Shown piece after piece: positions 51,989 to 58,512 of a stretch of DNA of 64,000 nucleotides. The notes under the pieces are model-generated. The model saw only the letters and a list, made by a program, of their open reading frames with translations. It ran no database searches and had not been told where the DNA came from. Position 1 is the first letter of the stretch, and every line of letters starts with the position of its first letter. The DNA is from QHXQ01 sp045807745. Its GTDB lineage: Bacteria; Acidobacteriota; Blastocatellia; Pyrinomonadales; Pyrinomonadaceae. A program made the translations under genes and the position numbers. The stretch is from assembly GCA_045807745.1 (NCBI GenBank), contig JBJMGT010000011.1:62001-126000 (forward strand), written 5' to 3'.

Positions 51989-52304
51989 ACGTTAATCGCC
52001 TACGCCGCAGCAGCGATGCCATGCCCCCGCCGCGTTGTGCGTAAACAGCGTGGCGGGGGCATGGCATCGCTGCCGGAAAGAACCATCGGCGCGCCGCCCG
52101 CAACACCGGGTCAGTGCTGCCCGTCAACGTCCAGTTAAAATCCAGCCTACGGGGGCGGCAACCCGCGCATCAAACTCTACGTGCTGGCGGCTCGTCTGGC
52201 CGTTGGCCGCGCGTTGACACTGTTGCTTGTAATGCCGTATCACTAAACGTCAACCCGCGCGGGCGGGCGGTCATGACAGGACGGATAAAAGATAAAGGGA
52301 AGCG
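51989..52304. other. Intergenic region with a strong hairpin, no gene seen
   Basis: About 316 bases before the radical SAM gene. It contains the 22-bp perfect hairpin at 52010-52073 and nothing else identifiable; short frames overlap on both strands without protein character. Confidence 0.4.
52010..52073. terminator. 22-bp perfect hairpin after the barrel gene
   Basis: GCAGCGATGCCATGCCCCCG plus CC (52010-52031) is exactly matched in inverse at 52052-52073 around a 20-base loop. It starts about 20 bases after the barrel stop. No U-tract is present, so termination is likely but other roles are possible. Confidence 0.7.
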
Positions 52305-53468
52305 ATGGATTACACGACGAAAGAATTGCTGAAGCGTTACGCGAAACTGGCGCTGGGCCAGCCCTTCTCGCCCGTGCTCTTGAATATCCTCGTCACGTCG
52401 GTCTGCGACATGCGTTGCACGCACTGCTTCTTTACGGAAGAGTTGGACGATAGGCCGCGTAAGAAGTTGCAGATGAAGACGCACGAGTTGCAGCGCATCT
52501 CGGAGACGCTGGGCGGCAGTCTCGGCGTCTTGATCATCGCGGGCGGCGAGCCGTTCACGCGTAAAGACCTGCCTGAGATCGTGCGCGCCTTCTACGAGAA
52601 CAACCGGCTCGAATCGGTCTATCTCATGTCGAACGGACAGATTCAGAAACGCATCATCCCTGATGTGACGCGGCTGCTCGAAGAGTGCCCGAACCTGAAC
52701 GTGACGGTCGCGCTAGGGCTAGATGGCTTGAAAGAGCAGCACGAGAAGATTCGCCAGAAGCCCGGCTCTTGGGACATCGCGATTGACACCGCGCGCCAAC
52801 TGCAAGCGATCAAACGCGAGTACGGCCGGCTCGACGTGCAGACCTGCACCTGCTTCATGCATTCGAATCAGGACACGATCTTCGAGTGGTACGATTTTCT
52901 GAAATACGATCTCAAACCCGACAAGGTCAACTTCAACTACATCCGGCCGCCTTCAGCCGACCCCATCGAGTTGGACATAGATCATTCGCGCTACGCCCGG
53001 CTCGCGCAGATGATCGACGAAGACTCGCGCCACGCCGCCATCAAGAACAACTACGGCGGCAGCGCCGGCTATTTCAAAGCCGCCATCGACATCTACATGC
53101 ACGGACTGATCGCCAAAGCGCAGGAAGAACAGAAAGCGCAGATGACCTGTTATGCGGGCACGGCCGGCGGCGTCATCTACGACGAGGGCACGGTCTCTTC
53201 ATGCGAAAACCTCGCGCCCATCGGCAACCTGCGCGACTACGATTGGAACTTTCAACAGCTCTGGCTCTCGCCCGCGATGCAGGCGCGGCGCAAACAGGCG
53301 GCGGCCGGTTGCTTCTGCACGCACGAGTCCAACAGCTACTATCCGTCGCTCCCCTTCAACCCGAAGCACTTGATCCAGATCAAGCGGCTTGAGCGCGAGA
53401 TGAAGAAAGCGCGTAAGCAGCACGAGCGCGACGAAGCGCAAGCGGACGGCGTGACTGTTAAAGTCTAA
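52305..53468 (+). CDS. Radical SAM protein with SPASM-like C-terminus
   Basis: A 387-residue radical SAM enzyme. The [4Fe-4S] motif is CDMRCTHC (CxxxCxxC) in TSVCDMRCTHCFFTEELDD, followed by IIAGGEPFTRKDLPEIVR. The C-terminal Cys cluster (MTCYAGTAGGVIYDEGTVSS-C and GCFCTHES) resembles a SPASM/twitch domain for auxiliary clusters. A Lys/Arg-rich C-terminal tail follows. Start ATG 52305 has AAGGGAAG. The substrate is unknown; its neighbours are a secreted protein and a lipid glycosyltransferase, so lipid, sugar or peptide modification is possible. Confidence 0.85.
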   Translation: MDYTTKELLKRYAKLALGQPFSPVLLNILVTSVCDMRCTHCFFTEELDDRPRKKLQMKTHELQRISETLGGSLGVLIIAGGEPFTRKDLPEIVRAFYENNRLESVYLMSNGQIQKRIIPDVTRLLEECPNLNVTVALGLDGLKEQHEKIRQKPGSWDIAIDTARQLQAIKREYGRLDVQTCTCFMHSNQDTIFEWYDFLKYDLKPDKVNFNYIRPPSADPIELDIDHSRYARLAQMIDEDSRHAAIKNNYGGSAGYFKAAIDIYMHGLIAKAQEEQKAQMTCYAGTAGGVIYDEGTVSSCENLAPIGNLRDYDWNFQQLWLSPAMQARRKQAAAGCFCTHESNSYYPSLPFNPKHLIQIKRLEREMKKARKQHERDEAQADGVTVKV

Positions 53469-53504
53469 CTTGCGTTGAGACTTACTGGTCGTTTGCGTAG
53501 AAGA

Positions 53505-54188
53505 ATGTTGCAACTCGTATCTAGGCTCATAAGGCAACTATGGTTGGCAGGGGCGGTTCTCGTCCTGAGCCTGTATTCTTGGAGCAGTATTGGGGCAGTT
53601 GGTCAAACAGGCCATACAGAAACAGACAAAGCAAAGCAGTCTGGTTGCACATTACACGGAATCAATTTCGTGTGTCCGCAGGGTTTTAAGCCGCTGGCGG
53701 GCGACACATCGACCGATCCTGTTTTTCTATTCAGTAAGAGAGAAAACCTCGGTCTCTTCATCACCGCGCCGACCGCGAAGATTGACGATCAAGCTGTCAA
53801 CAACATGCTTCAGGCGGTGGCGCTCAAGTTTTTTCCTAAAGAGCCACAGACTTTCAAGTGGGCACTAAAAGAGCGACAAGGCAAATTCAGCAAATACGAT
53901 GTTGGCGGCATTGAGATTCAAGGATTCAACGGGCGTATGAGACTGTCCGTTCAACTCCACCATATCGTCTTTGAGCAGAAAGACTTCTTCGTAGGGTATG
54001 TGTACGAGTTAGATCGTGGTAAGGATGCGGAGGAGATGTTTACGCAGAGCTTGGGCAGCGGCAACCCTTCGGGCTGTGAGGCGGCCATCAGAATTATCTA
54101 CTCAGTTACCGGCGAAAAGGTGCTAGAGTCAAATCCGCCATGTGAGCTTGTCACAACACTTGATCCGACAAAGCCGCCGCAACAATAA
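53505..54188 (+). CDS. Secreted protein of unknown function
   Basis: A 227-residue exported protein: basic N-terminus, signal core LWLAGAVLVLSLYSWSSIG, then a globular part (TLHGINFVCPQGFKPLAGDT, KDFFVGYVYELDRGKDAEEM). Paired Cys may form disulfides. ATG 53505 is the best start because the long frame from 53475 has no signal. Composition is more AT-rich than the neighbours. I recognise no family. Confidence 0.6.
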   Translation: MLQLVSRLIRQLWLAGAVLVLSLYSWSSIGAVGQTGHTETDKAKQSGCTLHGINFVCPQGFKPLAGDTSTDPVFLFSKRENLGLFITAPTAKIDDQAVNNMLQAVALKFFPKEPQTFKWALKERQGKFSKYDVGGIEIQGFNGRMRLSVQLHHIVFEQKDFFVGYVYELDRGKDAEEMFTQSLGSGNPSGCEAAIRIIYSVTGEKVLESNPPCELVTTLDPTKPPQQ

Positions 54189-54201
54189 TTCGAGTACAAT
54201 C

Positions 54202-55392
54202 ATGCTCCGCCCACGCGAACCCAAAATCCTGATCATCTCGTCGGACACCGGCGGCGGGCATCGCTCGGCGGCGGCGGCGATTGTCGCGGGCGTGCATAAG
54301 TTTTGGGCGAGCGACCGCTATGCTGTGCGCGTCGTGCGCGCGATTGAAGAGTCGCACGGCGTGACGGAGAAGATGGTGCACCTGTACAACTGGGTGCTCC
54401 GGCACAGACAGCACTGGATGAAGTACATCTACTGGGCGGTCAATCGCATCCGCCCCGAAACGCGCGAGTTTTTTTATCGGCGCTGTTATGGTTTCGTGGC
54501 TGAGTTGTTCGACAAGTGGTGTCCGCATGTCGTGGTCAGCGTCCACCCGCTGACGCAGCATTTCTTCGCGCGCATCTTGAAAGAGTTGGGGCTGGCCGAA
54601 CGCATCCCGCTCATCACCGTCGTGACCGATCCGTGCTACGGCTTCTGGCGCGGGTGGGCGTGCGACGACGTGCGGCTTTACCTTGTGGCGAGCGAAGAGG
54701 CGCGGCAGCAGTTGATCGATTACGGTGTCGCGCCCGCACGGATCAAGGTGTCGGGCATGCCTGTGCATCCGAAGTTCGAGTTGCCGGATGAGCGCACGGC
54801 GCAAGCGGCCCGCAATGCGCTCGGTCTCGACCCCGAAAAGTTCACCGTCTTTGTCAACGCCGGCTGGGTCGGCGGTGGCAACATCCCCGAAATCTTTCGC
54901 GAGTTGGTGCATGGCGATCTGGACGTGCAAGCCATCTTCCTCGCGGGTAAGAATGAAGAACTGCGCGCCGAAGCCGAACAACTCGCGGCCCATGCCAACT
55001 TTCCCGTCAAAGTGATCGGCTATTCGGAACAGGTCGAGCAACTGATGCACGCGGCCAACGTGATGATCTCAAAGCTCGGCGGCCTGACGACCTTCGAGGC
55101 GCTCGCGTGCCACGTCCCGATCATCGCCGACACCATCACACCGCCCATGCCGCAGGAATCGGGCGCAGCCATGATGATCGCCAAGCGCGGCGCGGGCGTC
55201 CTGCTTGAACGCGCCCGCGACATCGTTCCGACCGTGCGCCGCATGTGCGACGACGCGCGCTACTACGCCAACATGCGCGCGGCTGCGGCCACGCTCGCCA
55301 TTCCCCATTCAACCCGGCGCATCGTCGAAGAGATCGCTGCGCTCATCCCTGCGCAGGACGATGCAGCGGCCGCAGATCTGCGTGTCGCTTGA
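54202..55392 (+). CDS. MGDG-synthase-like (GT28) lipid glycosyltransferase
   Basis: A 396-residue glycosyltransferase of the MGDG synthase/processive diacylglycerol glucosyltransferase type. The family start ILIISSDTGGGHRSAAAAIV is present, then VSVHPLTQHFFARILKE, the mid-part VFVNAGWVGGGNIPEIFR, and the donor-binding GT28 C-terminal domain SKLGGLTTFEALACHVPII. It would use a nucleotide sugar to glycosylate a diacylglycerol or related lipid. ATG 54202 is chosen over the frame from 54142. Confidence 0.88.
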   Translation: MLRPREPKILIISSDTGGGHRSAAAAIVAGVHKFWASDRYAVRVVRAIEESHGVTEKMVHLYNWVLRHRQHWMKYIYWAVNRIRPETREFFYRRCYGFVAELFDKWCPHVVVSVHPLTQHFFARILKELGLAERIPLITVVTDPCYGFWRGWACDDVRLYLVASEEARQQLIDYGVAPARIKVSGMPVHPKFELPDERTAQAARNALGLDPEKFTVFVNAGWVGGGNIPEIFRELVHGDLDVQAIFLAGKNEELRAEAEQLAAHANFPVKVIGYSEQVEQLMHAANVMISKLGGLTTFEALACHVPIIADTITPPMPQESGAAMMIAKRGAGVLLERARDIVPTVRRMCDDARYYANMRAAAATLAIPHSTRRIVEEIAALIPAQDDAAAADLRVA

Positions 55393-55482
55393 AGCTGAAG
55401 CGCCCTTCGGTTGACGCGCCCGCGCCGCAAGCTTTAAGCTGCCCACGCTAAATCTACTCCGTCAAAAAGTGTGTAGCGACTG

Positions 55483-56232
55483 ATGAGTCTTCTGCTGGAA
55501 GGGAAGCGTGCGTTTATTTCGGGCGGCACGCGCGGCATCGGTGCGGCCCTGTGCGATGTGTTCGCGCGCGAGGGCGCGGACGTGGCGTTCAGCTACAACC
55601 AGCGCGACGATCTGGCTGCGACCGTCACGGCCAAGATTAACGCATACGGGCGACGAGCGCATGCGTTCAAAGTCTCGGTCACGGATCGCGTCGGCATGAA
55701 GCGCGTCGTGCGCCAACTGGTCGAAGAGTGGGGCGGCGTGGACGTGCTCGTTAACAACGCCGCCATCAATCGCGGCGACAACTTTGCGACCACAACCGAC
55801 CGCGCGTGGGACGACGTAATCAACACCAACGTCAACAGCCTCTTCGCCGTCACCAAACCGATCTACAAACAGATGATCCGCCAGCGCAAAGGCGCGATCC
55901 TCAACATCACCTCCATCGGCGCGATCCGTTCGCTCCCAACCTCTGTGCATTACGCCACGTCTAAGGCCGCGATGATCGGTTTCACGAAATGTCTCTCGCG
56001 CGAAGCGGGCGCGTTCGGCGTCTCGGTCAACGCCATCGCCGCCGGCATCTTCGACACAGACCTCGCGCACACGCTGCCCGAACACCTGCTCAAGATGCAC
56101 GAGTTCTGGGTGCGGCGCGAAGGCTTGGGCCGCCCCGCCGAACTCGCCGAGATCGCCTCATTCTTGGTGAGCGACCGCAACAGTTTTATGAACGGCGAGA
56201 TCATCATCGTGGACGGCGGCGCGGTCACGTAA
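55483..56232 (+). CDS. Short-chain dehydrogenase/reductase (FabG-like)
   Basis: A 249-residue classical SDR. Cofactor motif FISGGTRGIGAALCDVF (TGxxxGxG variant), NNAAINRGDN (NNAG-type), catalytic Ser in NITSIGAIRSL and YATSK (YxxxK), and the C-terminal NGEIIIVDGGA. Substrate is unknown; 3-oxoacyl-ACP reductase is possible but other oxidoreductions fit too. It is not clearly coupled to the glycosyltransferase 90 bases upstream. Confidence 0.88.
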   Translation: MSLLLEGKRAFISGGTRGIGAALCDVFAREGADVAFSYNQRDDLAATVTAKINAYGRRAHAFKVSVTDRVGMKRVVRQLVEEWGGVDVLVNNAAINRGDNFATTTDRAWDDVINTNVNSLFAVTKPIYKQMIRQRKGAILNITSIGAIRSLPTSVHYATSKAAMIGFTKCLSREAGAFGVSVNAIAAGIFDTDLAHTLPEHLLKMHEFWVRREGLGRPAELAEIASFLVSDRNSFMNGEIIIVDGGAVT

Positions 56233-56235
56233 GAG

Positions 56236-56370
56236 TTTTAATCACAAAGACACGAAGAACACAAAGGAAACGATGAGGGCAGAACGCGGAATGATGAATT
56301 AGTAATCGTTCATCGTTGCAGCGTTCATCATTCATCCTTTGCTTTGTGTCCTTCGTGTCTTTGTGGTTTA
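56236..56370. repeat. Nested inverted element E13 (8-bp ACACAAAG outer arms, GATGAAC inner arms)
   Basis: The outer arms ATCACAAAGACACGAAGAAC and onward (56241-56268) and TTTGTGTCCTTCGTGTCTTT with flanks (56336-56370) pair over about 28 bp with few mismatches. Inside lie a second pair, with GATGA/GAACGC units at 56270-56299 and the inverse GTTCATC units at 56308-56337. The element spans the gap between the SDR and TMEM175 genes, overlapping the TMEM175 stop codon. Confidence 0.85.
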
Positions 56371-56943
56371 TTGCTTCAGCTTTGCTTCGATGCGGCGATC
56401 CGGAATGAGCCAGATGAGCGCCACGCACACGTAGAGCGCGTCTGAGACCCACTGATTGAAGAAGGCCGTGGGGATCGCCACGAGATATAACAACAGCGAG
56501 AGCTTGCCCTTCACATCCTTCTTCACTGCCGCCGCCAACAACGGGTTCGCGTCCGGCTGCGCGATAATCAAGTTCTGCAAGATCGTGTACGCCACGGCCG
56601 CCATGAACAGCACCACGCCATAGACGGCGGTCGGCAGCGGCGCAAAATGATTTTCGCCCATCCAGCCGGTCACGAACGGCGTGAGCGACAACCAGAACAG
56701 GAGATGTAGATTCGCCCAGAGTACCGCACCGTTGATGCGCTCGGTGGCTTGGAGCATGTGGTGATGATTGTTCCAATAGATACCGAGAAAGACGAAGCTG
56801 AGGACGTAGGTTAGGAGGATGGGCAGGAGCGGCCGCAACGCGCCCCAGTCCGTGCCGTGGGGAATTTTAAATTCGAGCACCATGATCGTGATCAGGATCG
56901 CGATCACGCCGTCGCTAAAGGCTTCGAGCCGTCTTGTGTCCAT
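56368..56943 (-). CDS. TMEM175-family potassium channel
   Basis: A 191-residue membrane protein with about six TM segments. The family hallmark RxxxFSDG motif is at the very N-terminus, MDTRRLEAFSDGVIAILITI, and the following helices (LLTYVLSFVFLGIYWNNHHH) match bacterial TMEM175 K+ channels. The stop is at the end of repeat E13. Confidence 0.9.
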   Translation of the reverse strand: MDTRRLEAFSDGVIAILITIMVLEFKIPHGTDWGALRPLLPILLTYVLSFVFLGIYWNNHHHMLQATERINGAVLWANLHLLFWLSLTPFVTGWMGENHFAPLPTAVYGVVLFMAAVAYTILQNLIIAQPDANPLLAAAVKKDVKGKLSLLLYLVAIPTAFFNQWVSDALYVCVALIWLIPDRRIEAKLKQ

Positions 56944-56992
56944 CAGCTTCTTTCCTGCTCAACACATGCGCCGCGCGAATAAGCTGGGTGAG

Positions 56993-57406
56993 CTATCGAT
57001 GACCGAAGAAGTCAGCGAAAATTTCGCTTAACTCGGCCAGACTCTGATACGCGCGCACGGTGACGCCGCTACTGCCCGCGATCATGGCTGAGAGTGAACG
57101 CCCCTGCTGTGGGCGCCAGAGACAGAGAATCGGTCTCCCCCATTCCGTTGCCCGGCCGATTTCATAGCCGACGCCAAGGCTGGGCGTCGTCACTTCAGCC
57201 ACAAGATAGTCCGCTGCTCGTAACCACGCCAGATCGCGTTCGTGTATCTCTTGGTCGCTGACTGCTTCACCGGCCGTGTCAAGTTGCGCGTCGCCGATGT
57301 GTTCGGTGAGGACGCGGCCATATTTTTGTAGCTGCGCGATGATGTCTAAATAGAGACTCTGATCGTCGCGCCCGCTACGGATTGAGCCAGCGAAGTAGAT
57401 GTTCAT
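56993..57406 (-). CDS. DNPH1/RCL-like 2'-deoxynucleoside 5'-phosphate N-hydrolase
   Basis: A 137-residue protein of the nucleoside 2-deoxyribosyltransferase superfamily. It closely resembles animal DNPH1 (RCL): IYFAGSIRSGRDDQSLY at the N-terminus, RVLTEHIGDAQLD, then EVTTPSLGVGYEIGRA (catalytic Glu region) and LCLWRPQQGRSLSAMIAG. DNPH1 hydrolyses the N-glycosidic bond of 5'-dNMPs such as hydroxymethyl-dUMP, acting in nucleotide-pool cleaning. ATG 57406 is the natural start; the frame to 57436 overlaps lpxD. Confidence 0.88.
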   Translation of the reverse strand: MNIYFAGSIRSGRDDQSLYLDIIAQLQKYGRVLTEHIGDAQLDTAGEAVSDQEIHERDLAWLRAADYLVAEVTTPSLGVGYEIGRATEWGRPILCLWRPQQGRSLSAMIAGSSGVTVRAYQSLAELSEIFADFFGHR

Positions 57407-57425
57407 GGTGCGACCAGTTTCGCGC

Positions 57426-58466
57426 CTAGTTAGCATCGGCGGAATTATCGGTCAACGCTTTGACGCGCGCTTCGAGTTGGCGGAGGGTGCGCTGCATCTC
57501 GCCGAGGCGGCGGAAGGCGGCCGTCGAACGTAGCCAGTCGCGGTTGTCGAAAGCGGGGATGCCGGAGAGCATCTTGCCAGGTGGGACGTTGTGACTTGTC
57601 GCGCTCTTGGCGGTGATGACCACATCGTCACCGATGGTGAGATGACCGGCGACGCCCGCTTGGCCCGCAAGGATAACGCGCCGCCCGATGTGCGAGCTGC
57701 CTGCCAAGCCGACCTGCGCGCAGAGCAACGCGTCTTCGCCGACCGTGCATGAGTGACCGATCTGTACGACGTTATCGATCTTTGCGCCGCGCCGGATGCG
57801 CGTCTCGCCGACCGATGCGCAGTCAATCGTCGTGCCCGCGCCGATCTCCACGTCGTCTTCAACGACGACGCGCCCCGTCTGCGGTATCTTCAACCAGCGC
57901 CCCGCTTCATCTTTCGCATAGCCGAAGCCGTCCGAGCCGACCACCGCGTTGTTATGAATGATCACGCGCGCGCCGACCTGTGTGCCCGCGCGCAGGGCGA
58001 CGCCGGAGTGGATGGTGGAATCTGCGCCGACCTCTACATTGTCATAGATCGTCGCGTTCGGATAGACGCGCACGCCCGCCGCGAGCACGACATTGCGCCC
58101 AATGACTGCGCACGCGCCGATCCAAGTATGCGGATCAACTTGCGCCGAGCTGTCGATGACGGCCGCCGGGTGCACGAACGGCTCGAACGCCGGCTCAGGA
58201 TGAAACAGCCTGAGCGCACGCGTGTAAGCCAGATAAGGATCGCGCGCGCGCAGGACGGCGATCTCGCGGCCCGCTGCGACGCCTTCTGCCAGATAGATAG
58301 CCGACGCGCGAGTCGTCTGCACGCGCGGCGTGTAGCGCGGGTTGGCGAGAAACGTGATGTGTCCTGCTTCAGCCTCATCGAGACCAGCCGCGCCCTTGAT
58401 CTCTAGCTCCGTGTCGCCTTCGAGTTGCGCGCCGGTCTGTTCTGCTAGTTCAGAGAGTTTCATCAT
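57426..58466 (-). CDS. lpxD: UDP-3-O-(3-hydroxyacyl)glucosamine N-acyltransferase
   Basis: A 346-residue left-handed beta-helix acyltransferase of lipid A synthesis, adding the second hydroxyacyl chain. The N-terminal uridine-binding domain (GDTELEIKGAAGLDEAEAGH, ITFLANPRYTPRV) precedes hexapeptide repeats (VGSDGFGYAKDEAGRWLKIP, IGAGTTIDCASVGETRI), with the active-site His in QIGHSCTVGED. A C-terminal helix ends the protein. Start at either of the two adjacent ATGs (58466 or 58463). Confidence 0.94.
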   Translation of the reverse strand: MMKLSELAEQTGAQLEGDTELEIKGAAGLDEAEAGHITFLANPRYTPRVQTTRASAIYLAEGVAAGREIAVLRARDPYLAYTRALRLFHPEPAFEPFVHPAAVIDSSAQVDPHTWIGACAVIGRNVVLAAGVRVYPNATIYDNVEVGADSTIHSGVALRAGTQVGARVIIHNNAVVGSDGFGYAKDEAGRWLKIPQTGRVVVEDDVEIGAGTTIDCASVGETRIRRGAKIDNVVQIGHSCTVGEDALLCAQVGLAGSSHIGRRVILAGQAGVAGHLTIGDDVVITAKSATSHNVPPGKMLSGIPAFDNRDWLRSTAAFRRLGEMQRTLRQLEARVKALTDNSADAN

Positions 58467-58512
58467 CAGACCTCTTAAAAGTCACTAGCCTGCTCCGCAG
58501 GCTCAATACCTG

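Noticed and set aside
13024..56370. Could the tandem-unit elements be CRISPR arrays?
   Set aside because: Units are 7-9 bp, contiguous, degenerate and in inverted pairs. There are no unique spacers and no cas genes.
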